Assembly (NCBI RefSeq): GCF_007004765.1
Contig: NZ_VIKR01000005.1
Coordinates: 1 to 64,000 of the forward strand
DNA length: 64,000 nt
From: Aliikangiella marina
GTDB lineage: Bacteria > Pseudomonadota > Gammaproteobacteria > Enterobacterales > Kangiellaceae
Direction of reading: 5' to 3'
The position numbers and the translations under genes are program-made. This document shows positions 1 through 9,803 of this stretch, piece by piece. The stretch's first letter is position 1, and every line of letters starts with the position of its first letter. The notes under the pieces are model-generated. The model was not told where the DNA came from. It searched no databases and saw only the letters and a program-made list of their open reading frames with translations.

Positions 1-139
1 TCCAAGCACGGCGATGTTCATAAGATACCCCGGTCTCATCATCCACACCACATAAGAAAGCCCGTCGAACACAACGGGATATCAGGTGATAGTAACCAGC
101 GTTTTCAGAATCAATCAGGTCACTGCGTTTGATGGCCAT
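1..139 (-). CDS. REP-associated (IS200-like, Y1) transposase, N-terminal part, runs off the window
   Basis: The minus strand from ATG 139-137 reads MAIKRSDLIDSENAGYYHLI and continues with SRCVRRAFLCG and YEHRRAW up to the window edge (46 codons). This is the characteristic N-terminus of RAYT-type Y1 transposases, single-domain HUH nucleases related to IS200/IS605 that act on REP palindromes. The HUH and catalytic Tyr motifs lie outside the window. A GGAG ribosome site sits five bases before the ATG (RC of 144-147), so the 5' end is intact. The second copy of the surrounding repeat at 59225 keeps only this ribosome site and the first four codons. Whether the full gene is functional cannot be judged. 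Confidence 0.82.
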   Translation of the reverse strand, partial: MAIKRSDLIDSENAGYYHLISRCVRRAFLCGVDDETGVSYEHRRAW

Positions 140-481
140 TATTGCTCCTTAATCAATGAATTCACATTATCAACAAAGGAAGCTCATAAAAGAAGGCGAG
201 AACAACATCGAGACAACTCAGAGATTGAAGATTGATAGCGTGAGTGATTGTCGATATAGTGACTGTCAGTAGTTGTTTGCTCTTGAAAAAGAGTTATCTG
301 AAATTGGCTATCCAGCCGGGTAGAATTTATGTTGTTTGCTTGTCTCTGTTCATCACGTAGCGGTCGCTGAGCGAATAAATCTGAATCAAAAAAGCAGCCA
401 CTCAAAGATACTAACATCACCCTTCAACTGAAGGATATTAGAACGCCTCAATTGAGGTTAGAGCATAGGAAGGAGTACATA
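140..481. other. Intergenic region between the transposase start and the first small membrane gene
   Basis: It holds the ribosome site of the minus-strand transposase (144-147), a possible minus-strand -10 (GATAAT, RC near 166-171) without a good -35, and the first 59-bp double-palindrome element (402-461). A minus-strand open frame (184-420) begins inside that palindrome and has a lipobox-like LSGC, but no basic signal-peptide start and no well-placed ribosome site, so it is not called. Nothing else was recognised. Confidence 0.5.
402..461. repeat. 59-bp double-palindrome intergenic element, copy 1
   Basis: Contains CCTTCAACTGAAGG (421-434, one mismatch from a perfect palindrome) and CCTCAATTGAGG (446-457, perfect), bounded by CTAAC (411-415) and its inverse GTTAG (457-461). 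A second element with five differences over about 59 bases lies at 1882-1941. The paired, inverted layout resembles a REP doublet (BIME). The CTAAC/GTTAG ends also resemble the outer boxes of a short attC site. It lies directly before the ribosome site of the gene at 482. Confidence 0.7.
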
Positions 482-775
482 TTGGAAAATGGAAGTTTGT
501 ATATTCTAATTGGAATCGTCGTAGTTTTAGTTATTCTGAATTCCTTAGCTTCATACGTTATTCTACATACACATTTTGAGGTTAAAGAGCGCCGAACGTA
601 TCAGCTGATGTTCGTTTGGGTATTGCCGTTTATTGGCTCAATTTTTACGATTCTCATTAATAGAGAAGACTATTTTACTGATCGAAGGCTTAAGAAAGTA
701 GGAAATGACTCCAATATTACTAATACCCAAGCAGCAAATATGGGTTCAAGTGTTGGGAGTAGCACTGAACCATAA
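482..775 (+). CDS. Small two-helix membrane protein, function unknown
   Basis: About 97 residues. I chose the TTG start at 482 because AAGGAG (469-474) sits seven bases upstream; the frame is open further up to 452 but that part overlaps a palindromic repeat. Two hydrophobic helices are visible: residues about 5-27 (IGIVVVLVILNSLASYVIL) and 41-60 (FVWVLPFIGSIFTILI), then a charged, Asn/Ser-rich tail, so it is probably an inner-membrane protein. The second helix with its Pro-Phe-x-Gly turn recalls short PLDc_N-like membrane segments, which does not assign a function. It is repeated at 59579. Confidence 0.6.
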   Translation: MENGSLYILIGIVVVLVILNSLASYVILHTHFEVKERRTYQLMFVWVLPFIGSIFTILINREDYFTDRRLKKVGNDSNITNTQAANMGSSVGSSTEP

Positions 776-901
776 ATACGTAGCTTGAAATAGGTGATTG
801 ATGCAAAATACACTTAGCGAAATCAATCGTTCGGCATTAAATATTTCGAGTATGATAAGTATCTTAATAAGTAAGCGAAGTTTAAATTTAAGGGAACCGT
901 T

Positions 902-1291
902 TTGGACAGACAAGAATTTGCAAGAAGATTTTCAGAATGACAATTATCGTATCTCAGTACAATAGAAGCTCTTAGTAAAAACAAAGATATAACATGGCAT
1001 AGCTATTTTAGTTATGCTCACGTTGAAGAAGTTGGCTCTGTATCTATGGTCCTAAAAAAGGATAAAACAGGCCCAGAATCTAAAAATTTGAAAGAATTAA
1101 ATAGCTATATAAAATTTTTGACTGGTGATGGTTTTAGTCTAGAAGTTTTGGTTGAATGGTCGCTAGATAGTTGTATATTCCATGTTGCATCATGGGAAGA
1201 TGATGAGGAACCAGAGTGGCCTCAAGATATTAATGGTGGGTTTGTCTTGAGGTGGCTACCGGCTAAAGACTCTGAAAGTTTAGGTATGTGA
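902..1291 (+). pseudogene. Small orphan gene interrupted by one in-frame stop
   Basis: A TTG at 902 with AAGGGA just upstream (about 890-895) opens a frame reading MDRQEFARRFSE, then TGA at 938-940, then continues without another stop as QLSYLSTIEALSKNKD to 1291. The downstream part is acidic (WEDDEEPEWPQD) and soluble, with no recognised domain. Removing the one TGA restores a 129-residue protein with a good ribosome site, so this looks like a recent nonsense mutation. ATG 1046 could give an 81-residue remnant but has no clear ribosome site. Recoding at TGA or a base error are alternatives. The second repeat copy carries the same TGA. Confidence 0.6.
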
Positions 1292-1452
1292 ATCACGGGT
1301 TAGATTCGCTGAAACGATGAGTGTATGGCAAACTCCATCACGTAGTTGACGCTCGAGTTTATGTAATTTAAAGTTTAATTAAATAAAAGTGGTCACTCAG
1401 AATCCACCGAATCTACCCTTTTGTTTAAAACCAGCTAATAAGTGTATTCACA

Positions 1453-1767
1453 ATGACTGAAATTGAAATCGAAAGGTATTTAGCGAAACTTTCTGATTCT
1501 AAGCTGGTAGAGCTCCTCTATCGGTCATTAGCGGAAAGAAATTCAGGATGTGATAAATTACTTCTAGCGGAAACCTACAAAGCTGAGAATTCAGGTGCTG
1601 CTCATGTAGCTTTAGTAGCCATTCCACCATCAGGGTTTCCCATTACAAGTAATGAACGAGATGACTTTTTAGAAAATGGTTATTGCAGAAAATGTGAGAT
1701 AGAAGTAACTGCAATTGCAAAAGAAGCAAATTGTCCTGTATGCAACTCTTTTGTTGGTTTAACTTAG
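1453..1767 (+). CDS. Small protein with C-terminal zinc-ribbon-like cysteines
   Basis: 104 residues from ATG 1453. The N-terminal half is helical and charged (IERYLAKLSDSKLVELLYRS). The C-terminus has two CxxC pairs, CRKC and CPVC, separated by 15 residues, which is the spacing of a small zinc ribbon. No enzyme motif is visible. It is one of a run of small same-strand genes of unknown function, as expected for integron cassettes or other accessory DNA. The start lacks a strong purine-rich ribosome site, so the exact first codon is uncertain. Confidence 0.6.
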   Translation: MTEIEIERYLAKLSDSKLVELLYRSLAERNSGCDKLLLAETYKAENSGAAHVALVAIPPSGFPITSNERDDFLENGYCRKCEIEVTAIAKEANCPVCNSFVGLT

Positions 1768-1881
1768 TGGGTATTACCTCGACAACGCAAAGCATTTGAT
1801 GAACTGCTGATTGAAACGTTTGACTTGAATATCACATAGTCGTCGCTCGTAATATAAATTAGTTAAATCAAAAGTCGACAT

Positions 1882-1941
1882 TCAAAAATATTAACATCAC
1901 CCTTCAATTGAAGGATAATAGAACTCCTCAATTGAGGTTAG
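1882..1941. repeat. 59-bp double-palindrome intergenic element, copy 2
   Basis: Contains CCTTCAATTGAAGG (1901-1914) and CCTCAATTGAGG (1926-1937), both perfect palindromes, followed by GTTAG (1937-1941). It differs at about five positions from the copy at 402-461. Change c428 to t1908 makes the first palindrome perfect here. It lies about 40 bases before the secreted-protein gene at 1981. Confidence 0.7.
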
Positions 1942-1980
1942 CGTTAGCGTAATACAGGAAAATCAAACAAAGAGGAATTT

Positions 1981-2313
1981 ATGAATAAATTATTCGCGAT
2001 AGTAATATTTGTAGTAAGTAGTAACTTTGCCCAAGCAGCAGGTACTATTACTGGAAAAATTCACTCCATTCAGGCAAGAGAATCCGGTTATATCGAGATT
2101 ACATTTGAGGAAACACATTCGAACCCTGATGAATGCGGTCAGGCTAAAAAAGTTGTTATTCCTCCAACCCATGTTGCAAAAGATGAAATCGTTTCATTTT
2201 CCTTGGCTGCGATGGCACAAGGGAAAACGAGCGCATACTACGTATTGGGTTGTTATGAACAATACAATACCTCTTATCCAATTGCTCTAACTGGTGCAAT
2301 AAAAAACAACTAA
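1981..2313 (+). CDS. Small secreted (periplasmic) protein, cassette-like
   Basis: 110 residues. ATG 1981 follows AGAGGA at a good distance. Residues 1-19 (MNKLFAIVIFVVSSNFAQA) form a clear Sec signal peptide with an AQA cleavage site. The mature part of about 90 residues has two cysteines (DECGQ and LGCYE) that could form a disulfide, and a beta-rich look (GTITGKIHSI, GYIEITFEE). No family was recognised. An attC-like inverted structure starts right at its stop codon and a palindromic element lies 40 bases upstream, so gene plus attC has the size and layout of a single integron cassette (inference). Confidence 0.72.
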   Translation: MNKLFAIVIFVVSSNFAQAAGTITGKIHSIQARESGYIEITFEETHSNPDECGQAKKVVIPPTHVAKDEIVSFSLAAMAQGKTSAYYVLGCYEQYNTSYPIALTGAIKNN

Positions 2314-2420
2314 GCTAACAAGTTTGTCAAGCGGGACAGCTTTAGCGTCGCTTCACTTTTGTACTTGAATAGCACAAAAGTAAACCAACTACAAAGCTAC
2401 CCCTTACAAAGGCGTTGAAC
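2314..2420 (+). other. attC-like site (integron cassette recombination site candidate)
   Basis: Starts GCTAACAAGTTTGTCAAGCG and ends CCTTACAAAGGCGTTGAAC. The two ends are imperfect inverted repeats (GGGACAGCTTT against AAAGCTACCCC, TTTGT against ACAAA), bounded by an R''-like CTAAC (2315-2319) and a consensus R' box GTTGAAC (2414-2420). An inner stem ACTTTTGT/ACAAAAGT (2355-2362, 2374-2381) gives the expected cruciform of about 107 nt, similar in layout to Vibrio VCRs. No integron integrase is in the window, so a cassette remnant lacking its integrase is the best reading. Confidence 0.6.
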
Positions 2421-2531
2421 GTCCACTTTCAGGAATCAATTTCACTGTCATGTTCTAAATCTTCCAACGACTGCTTTATGGCAAACTCCGCCCTTGAGAA
2501 AAAATATCCTACTTTTAACGAATCACTATTT

Positions 2532-3041
2532 TTAAGGTAAAACTATTTGTCGACATTCAGAATCTACTCGCTTAAGTATTGTCGGTATCCTAAACTTTCC
2601 GTGCATGGACTTAATTTTGTTTTTTGCAGTTTCTAGATTCATTCCAGCCGTCGTAATATAGAGAGGTTTTTTACTGTCACCACGAAAAACCTGGTATTTT
2701 TCTCCGGTGCCAGAGAAGCTATTTTTAGCGACACCGATGATAGGTATTTTAGAGTCAATAGCTTTGTATAAATGTGCCCCTAAGCCGTCTGTTTGATCGT
2801 CACCTAATGTTACATAACCATCGATGACAATAATCTCAGGCTCGATTTTTATTTTTTTTAGTAGTGCCAACACACAAGGTAACTCTCGCTTGTAGAAACT
2901 ACCTGATTGATAAGGTAGGATTTCGTCAACGCGAACACTGACGACCGCTTCAACTTCGGCTGACTCCCAATCCTTAAACAAAACACCCGATGCTATCGCG
3001 TAGTCATCACCGTTATAATGGACATCGATCGCGAGCTTCAT
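2532..3041 (-). CDS. Endonuclease V family protein, short form
   Basis: 169 residues. Family landmarks are D6 (LAIDVHYNGD), Y50/E53 (FYKRELP), D74 (IIVIDG) and the IPIIGVAKNSFSGTG block, all part of the endonuclease V (Nfi) fold that cuts beside deoxyinosine. It is shorter than E. coli Nfi, starting at the first catalytic Asp. The usual DGHGxAHPR motif is replaced by DGYVTLGDDQTDGLGAHL, so the conserved His and Arg there are absent. Activity on inosine DNA is therefore uncertain. Its ATG overlaps the stop of the upstream tetR gene (ATGA), implying translational coupling. Confidence 0.75.
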   Translation of the reverse strand: MKLAIDVHYNGDDYAIASGVLFKDWESAEVEAVVSVRVDEILPYQSGSFYKRELPCVLALLKKIKIEPEIIVIDGYVTLGDDQTDGLGAHLYKAIDSKIPIIGVAKNSFSGTGEKYQVFRGDSKKPLYITTAGMNLETAKNKIKSMHGKFRIPTILKRVDSECRQIVLP

Positions 3042-3682
3042 TTTTGTGACTGACTCTCAATTAAAAATAACTTAACGGCGCAATCACACATTTCTGCAAC
3101 TTGTTTTGAGTCATTGGTCTGCAAATATATCCCATCAATCACTAACCGAGCGATACCGTGCAGTGTGCTCCAAATCACCTGAGATAAGCGAAGATCACTG
3201 AATCCTTCAGGTAATATACCCTGGTCTTGCCATGACTTAATAAAATCACGTTGATATTGAAAAGCGGGGTAGGCATCTTTTTTAAGTGCCCCGGTATTGT
3301 GGCTTTCTTTCCAGATAGGTTGACCAAACATTAAGTCATAAAGATCCGGATTTTCAACCGCAAAGTCTACATAAGACTGCGCAAACTCACGAAAACGCTG
3401 TTCTTCTGAAATATTCGATTTGTCTTGAATTGTCTTGAGTCGATCAGTCCATACTTGAAAACCAAACGCCGCGATGGCGCAGAGTAACTCATTCTTATTT
3501 TTAAAATGATGGTACGGAGCGGTTCTACTTACGCCGACTTTTTCAGCCAATTTACGCAGTGATAGCGCGTTGATCCCTTGGGTTTTAATGATTTCAAGTC
3601 CAGCGGACAATAGCTGATTACGCAAGTCACCATGATGGTAACTGGCTTTCTCGGTATGGATATCAGGACTTTTATACGACAT
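3038..3682 (-). CDS. TetR-family transcriptional regulator
   Basis: 214 residues. The N-terminal helix-turn-helix is clear: GDLRNQLLSAGLEII, then LSLRKLAEKVGVSRTAPYHH and FKNKNELLCAIAAFGF. The C-terminal part resembles the WHG/TetR_C_13-type ligand domain (FAVENPDLYDLMFGQP). It is divergently placed 86 bases from fadH, and a 23-base near-perfect palindrome overlaps the fadH -35 box, so it probably represses fadH and itself. A fatty acyl-CoA-like ligand is plausible from context but not shown. The downstream endonuclease V gene overlaps its stop by four bases. Confidence 0.88.
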   Translation of the reverse strand: MSYKSPDIHTEKASYHHGDLRNQLLSAGLEIIKTQGINALSLRKLAEKVGVSRTAPYHHFKNKNELLCAIAAFGFQVWTDRLKTIQDKSNISEEQRFREFAQSYVDFAVENPDLYDLMFGQPIWKESHNTGALKKDAYPAFQYQRDFIKSWQDQGILPEGFSDLRLSQVIWSTLHGIARLVIDGIYLQTNDSKQVAEMCDCAVKLFLIESQSQK

Positions 3683-3699
3683 GAAGCTATCCTATCAAC

Positions 3700-3733
3700 C
3701 TATCTTGACACTGTCAAAATAGATCACTATAGT
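3700..3733 (+). promoter_or_regulatory. fadH promoter with overlapping palindromic operator
   Basis: TTGACA at 3705-3710 and TATAGT at 3728-3733 are separated by exactly 17 bases, a near-consensus sigma70 promoter firing toward fadH (ATG 3769). The -35 lies inside the perfect palindrome TTGACACTGTCAA (3705-3717), which extends to CTAT/ATAG arms (3700-3722) with a single mismatched pair. Placement between tetR and fadH makes it the likely TetR operator. Confidence 0.65.
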
Positions 3734-3756
3734 AATCAAACCTGACTAATTAATAA

Positions 3757-5808
<2,052 letters not shown>

Positions 5809-5844
5809 AGTTCAACATTTCAGATTGTTGATTTTCAAATTACC

Positions 5845-5875
5845 AAGCCCTCGCTGATAATCAGTTGGAGGGCTT
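5845..5875 (+). terminator. Rho-independent terminator after fadH
   Basis: AAGCCCTC (5845-5852) pairs with GAGGGCTT (5868-5875) across a 15-base loop and is followed by a short T-rich stretch (TTTGTT). It lies between convergent fadH and the minus-strand gene at 5886 and may act in both directions. Confidence 0.6.
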
Positions 5876-5885
5876 TGTTAGATAA

Positions 5886-6200
5886 CTAACTATTTAATAC
5901 CGCAGCTTTTTGTGCATCAAATTCGGCTTGAGTGATAACGCCACTTTCTTTGAGTTGATTGAGTTTCTCTAACTCTGAGGCTTTTGATAAGTTTTCCTCA
6001 GGAGAGTTGGGTACAACAAAACACCAGACTAAAGCCACTATCCAGCCGATACCAAAGAAAAGCCCACCGAAAATATTAATTAATATGATTGCGGTTGTAT
6101 GCTGATGTTTTTTGACTAGCGCGATTATGGTTGGCAGTAACGCCAAAGGTAAAATCAACAGAAGAATAACGAATATATTGCCAACACTAATTCCCATCAA
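5886..6200 (-). CDS. Superinfection-immunity-type membrane protein with SHOCT tail
   Basis: 104 residues. The first 65 contain two membrane helices (IFVILLLILPLALLPTIIAL and INIFGGLFFGIGWIVALVWC) with the LPTIIA...GIGWIVALVW pattern of the Imm_superinfect family, named after phage T4 Imm but widespread in bacterial chromosomes. The C-terminal ELEKLNQLKESGVITQAEFD is a SHOCT motif, a short helical oligomerisation module. A role in phage exclusion is only suggested by the family name. It stands alone between convergent fadH and the SnoaL-like gene. Confidence 0.72.
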   Translation of the reverse strand: MMGISVGNIFVILLLILPLALLPTIIALVKKHQHTTAIILINIFGGLFFGIGWIVALVWCFVVPNSPEENLSKASELEKLNQLKESGVITQAEFDAQKAAVLNS

Positions 6201-6338
6201 TAGTCTCCATATTTTAAATAATTGTTTATTATTCCTTGGGGATTGAGATTAGACTGTACTTATCTTGAGTAATTGTTGCACAAAGCGTTAATTTGATAAA
6301 CCGTTAATCCATCAAAGTTTGAGATTTTGGATCAAAGC

Positions 6339-7112
6339 TTAAAACTTGCCATTATTATTTTTCCACTCTGATTTTTCTGGAACTGTCTCTCGGGTGTCCC
6401 AATGTTCAACGATTTTATTATTATTTACGCGAAAAAGATCGTAAAAAGAAGAATGAATACCATCAAAGAAACCTTCGCATACACTGAGAACAAAATTGCC
6501 TTGGGCTAAAACGCGATGCAACGTTTGATAGTTAATCTTAAACTCAGAGGTCGATGTATTTTGTAATAATGTTTTTTTTAGTTCTCTTAAACCATCTTGT
6601 GAGAATGGACTGTGTTCAACAAAACTATTTTCACAAACGTATTGTTCAATTTGACTCATATTGTGAGGGATAACAACATTTCGGATAAATGCTTTGACTA
6701 ACTTTCGATTAACTTCTGTTTTTTCAAGGTCTTTAACTGCAACTGTCCCATCAACCATAGAACGTCCCGATCGATTTGGGCCGAGCCTTGCTTGAATATT
6801 GTCCCAATGCTCAACCGCATAATCACCGTCAAATCGAAAAACTTCAAATCCGATTCGTCGACTTGAAAAATCATATTCGGTGTGGCCAAAAACAAAGTCG
6901 CCATCCTCAAATATTCTTACAATATTAACGCTAGGGTTAGTCTGAGAAAGACGTTTGAATAAAGCTGCGAGTCCTTCACCGCCCTCAAGAGTTTGTGGGT
7001 TGTGCTGAATGTATGTTTGTTCGTTCACTACCTTGACGGAATTAGGATCGCCTGTCTCAATACCTTTTAACAAAGCGACTATTTTTTGTTTTCGATCGAT
7101 AGGCGTAGGCAT
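6339..7112 (-). CDS. Tandem SnoaL-like (NTF2-fold) protein
   Basis: 257 residues made of two similar halves (about 1-125 and 130-250). Each has the pattern of SnoaL-like polyketide-cyclase/aldol-type proteins: YIQHNPQ then FRFDGDYAVEHWDNIQ, and FVEHSPF then FRVNNNKIVEHWDTRE. The repeated HNP/HSP and VEHWD pairs mark the NTF2-like cone. No signal peptide is seen, so it is likely cytoplasmic. The substrate is unknown. It starts five bases after the stop of the diguanylate cyclase gene, so the two may be cotranscribed. Confidence 0.75.
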   Translation of the reverse strand: MPTPIDRKQKIVALLKGIETGDPNSVKVVNEQTYIQHNPQTLEGGEGLAALFKRLSQTNPSVNIVRIFEDGDFVFGHTEYDFSSRRIGFEVFRFDGDYAVEHWDNIQARLGPNRSGRSMVDGTVAVKDLEKTEVNRKLVKAFIRNVVIPHNMSQIEQYVCENSFVEHSPFSQDGLRELKKTLLQNTSTSEFKINYQTLHRVLAQGNFVLSVCEGFFDGIHSSFYDLFRVNNNKIVEHWDTRETVPEKSEWKNNNGKF

Positions 7113-7117
7113 AGTTA

Positions 7118-9025
7118 TTACTCGGCGATGCAGGTTTTATTTCGTCCCTGTTTCTTAGCTTGGTATAATGCCATATCAGCCTTGTTTAACATATCATCAA
7201 CTGTACTCATATAACTATGGTAGGTCACTAGTCCACTGCTTATGGTTATTTTTTCTTCATCACCAATTAATGGCGTCGGAATTTCGCTAACTGCAATTCG
7301 GCATCGTTCAGCAATCGCATAGGCTTCGTTTTCGCTCGTATTAGGAAGAAACAGCAAAAATTCCTCACCACCAATTCTTCCTAAAATATCGCTTTTTCGG
7401 AGTAAAGGTAAACACTGCTTGGCGACACTTTGTAATACTCTATCGCCGACTTTATGGCCATACTTATCGTTAAATTGCTTAAAGTGATCAATATCAAACA
7501 TTACCAACGAGAGTGTTGAACCACCGCGCTCGACGCGTATAAATTCCTTTTCCACGAACTCCATGATATGTCGACGATTCGCAAGTAAAGTCAGCTCATC
7601 GGTTCTTGCTAACTTTTCAAGTACTTTCCTATTTCTGATGTATCGCCATATAAGCAGTAACAAGGAGAGTACTAAAAGCGCGCCTAGTACTAACACCCAA
7701 TATTGAAAACGAGCAAGTTGTGATTTTTTCTCAAGTTCTAAAGTCGTAAAACGATTCTTTTCCACAAGCAACTTATTTTCATGCTCTTTACGCTCAGTAT
7801 CAAAGGCGACCCGCATTTCAGTAATTCGCCGTTCGCGATCTTCTTGTTGGTGAAGTTTGAAATACTCAATATACTTATTTTGAGCCTGATAGGCCTGCTC
7901 AAAGTCGCCAATCGCAGCGTAAGTTCTCGATAAACTTTCAAATGCTTTTTTAAGATTTTGGAGTGATTCTTTTTCCTCGAATAAAAGAATCGCACTGCGA
8001 TAAGTCGCAATACTTTTATCGACATCTCCTAATTCGTAGTAAACCTTACCAAGATGAATTTTTACTTGTGCAATTTGGATAACTTCCCCGAGAGAGCGAA
8101 AAATATCAGTGGCTTTTTCAAGTTGCCTTTTTGCTGATTCGATCTGTTGACGATTTAAGTCAATAATACCAAGGCCTTTCAGCGCAAATGCGACGCCGGC
8201 ATCATCGCCAATTTTTTCACTGACCTGATATGACTGATTGAAGTAACTGGCCGCTTGCTCGATTTCTCCGAGATCTTGATAAACCCGAGCGATATTGTAT
8301 GTGGTCGTTGCTAGATTAAGTAAGTTATTGCTCTGCGAGGCGCTTTCTTGGATTTCTAAGTAAATATCTAAAGCTTTTTGGTAGTCTTTAATATAGACAT
8401 AGAGGTTTGCAAGGGAGTTTTTTGCAAGTCCTAAATTAAAAGTATCGTTATTGGTTTCTGCGACTTGATACGCTTTATGCAAGTCGGCGAGGGCACTTTC
8501 TACTGTGCCATGGTAGGCATTAAGATCACCTCGTGCGCGATAGGCATAGGTTGCCAGCTTTGCTGAATCTAACATTTCAGCGATCTGAATTCCCTGGTTG
8601 TAATATTTACTCGCAGTTTTAATGTCACCTAAGAACTCTAGTGCGTTTCCATAACACACGATTAATTCACCATAGCTCGGACTTAACTCTAATGAAGCAA
8701 AGCGCTTAAGACCTAAAGATGCGACGTCTTTTGCCTCTTGTGCATGGCCCAAGACAATATTTTGTTCACAGTCGAGTCCAAATAAAACTAAATTTTCGTT
8801 AGAAACACTATCACCAAAATTATCACGGAGATCATCAATCTGCTGCCTTGCACTGGCAGGATCATGATTGATTAGTTGTTTAATTTGAGCGAGCTGGCTA
8901 CTCACATCAGTGATCGGTTCACTGGAACCTTTTTCAATTGATTCTGTGGCAATCGCTTGAACTGAGCAAATGACGAGGAATAAGCCGCTTAAACAAAGAT
9001 TAACTGTTGAACTAGAGAGTCGCAT
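7118..9025 (-). CDS. Periplasmic TPR sensor, membrane-anchored diguanylate cyclase
   Basis: 635 residues. A signal peptide (about 1-27) is followed by roughly eight TPR helices (about 85-380), a coiled coil (about 385-435), one membrane helix (YWVLVLGALLVLSLLLLIW) and a cytoplasmic GGDEF domain. The active-site loop is RIGGEEFLLFLP (GGEEF, catalytically competent in this family), and an RKSD five residues earlier fits the RxxD product-inhibition site. It should therefore make c-di-GMP in response to a periplasmic signal. MshE, whose N-terminus carries c-di-GMP-binding motifs, is encoded 10 kb away; a link is inference. Confidence 0.9.
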   Translation of the reverse strand: MRLSSSTVNLCLSGLFLVICSVQAIATESIEKGSSEPITDVSSQLAQIKQLINHDPASARQQIDDLRDNFGDSVSNENLVLFGLDCEQNIVLGHAQEAKDVASLGLKRFASLELSPSYGELIVCYGNALEFLGDIKTASKYYNQGIQIAEMLDSAKLATYAYRARGDLNAYHGTVESALADLHKAYQVAETNNDTFNLGLAKNSLANLYVYIKDYQKALDIYLEIQESASQSNNLLNLATTTYNIARVYQDLGEIEQAASYFNQSYQVSEKIGDDAGVAFALKGLGIIDLNRQQIESAKRQLEKATDIFRSLGEVIQIAQVKIHLGKVYYELGDVDKSIATYRSAILLFEEKESLQNLKKAFESLSRTYAAIGDFEQAYQAQNKYIEYFKLHQQEDRERRITEMRVAFDTERKEHENKLLVEKNRFTTLELEKKSQLARFQYWVLVLGALLVLSLLLLIWRYIRNRKVLEKLARTDELTLLANRRHIMEFVEKEFIRVERGGSTLSLVMFDIDHFKQFNDKYGHKVGDRVLQSVAKQCLPLLRKSDILGRIGGEEFLLFLPNTSENEAYAIAERCRIAVSEIPTPLIGDEEKITISSGLVTYHSYMSTVDDMLNKADMALYQAKKQGRNKTCIAE

Positions 9026-9211
9026 TTAAAGTAGAGCTACTAGGTTGGTTGTCTGCATAATTAAATCGATTCATTATGCGATCAAGTATAGACGGTTAAT
9101 CGAATACTACCAGCAACAGAAGTACTTGAAGATTGATTACTCATTGAGACGTCATTGAGAGAACTTGTTAACAAGAATGTGCTGAGTTGCGTTGTGACAA
9201 TAGCTATTCAA

Positions 9212-9757
9212 CTAGCGGATTAGTTGGCTGACAAAGTCTGCAAGGTTTTCAAAAATAGGTAGGTTTTCGGGGAGCCCTCCTTTTGCAATTGTTCGCTCAC
9301 CTTTACCTGTTTTTACTAAGGCTGGCTTGCATCCGGCATTTAGCGCACAGTTGACATCTGACATAGAATCGCCGATAAACCAGGTATCAGCGGGGTTAGC
9401 TTGAAATAGCTCGAGAAGTTTTAGCGCCATCCCCGGATTGGGCTTGCGGTTGGGACCGGCTGTATCTGGATGATCCGGACAAAATTCTAAGGCGTCGATG
9501 TGGGCTCCGTGCTCCGCTAACGCTAGTTCCATTTTCTTATGCATCAAAGTCAGGGTCACTTGATCGAAGTATCCCCTGGCAATACCGGATTGGTTGGTAG
9601 CAACTGCGACTTTAAAGCCAGCTAAATTAAGCTTGGCAATGGCTTGAAGACTCGAGTTTATGGGGATCCATTCATCCGGAGATTTTACATAATTGTCGGA
9701 ATCAAGATTAATTACACCGTCTCGGTCGAGAATAACGAGCTTGTTATTTGTTATCAT
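9212..9757 (-). CDS. gmhB: D-glycero-beta-D-manno-heptose-1,7-bisphosphate 7-phosphatase
   Basis: 181 residues from ATG 9757, in frame with an upstream extension to 9820 that does not match the family. HAD motif I is LDRDGVIN near the start, and VATNQSGIARGYF, CPDHP, RKPNPGM and FIGDSMSDVNCALNAG follow, all typical of GmhB including the Cys/His zinc loop region. It removes the 7-phosphate in ADP-heptose synthesis for LPS inner core. It is downstream of glyS on the same strand, as in many gammaproteobacteria. Confidence 0.9.
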   Translation of the reverse strand: MITNNKLVILDRDGVINLDSDNYVKSPDEWIPINSSLQAIAKLNLAGFKVAVATNQSGIARGYFDQVTLTLMHKKMELALAEHGAHIDALEFCPDHPDTAGPNRKPNPGMALKLLELFQANPADTWFIGDSMSDVNCALNAGCKPALVKTGKGERTIAKGGLPENLPIFENLADFVSQLIR

Positions 9758-9803
9758 AGCTGCGCCGCTAACGAATGTTATTAGAATTATTGATAGTTGA
9801 TTA

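Noticed and set aside
184-420. Minus-strand frame with a lipobox-like LVSLSGC
   Set aside because: It starts inside a palindromic repeat, lacks a basic signal-peptide start, has no well-spaced ribosome site and a Ser/Gln-rich body without domains; it probably is chance.
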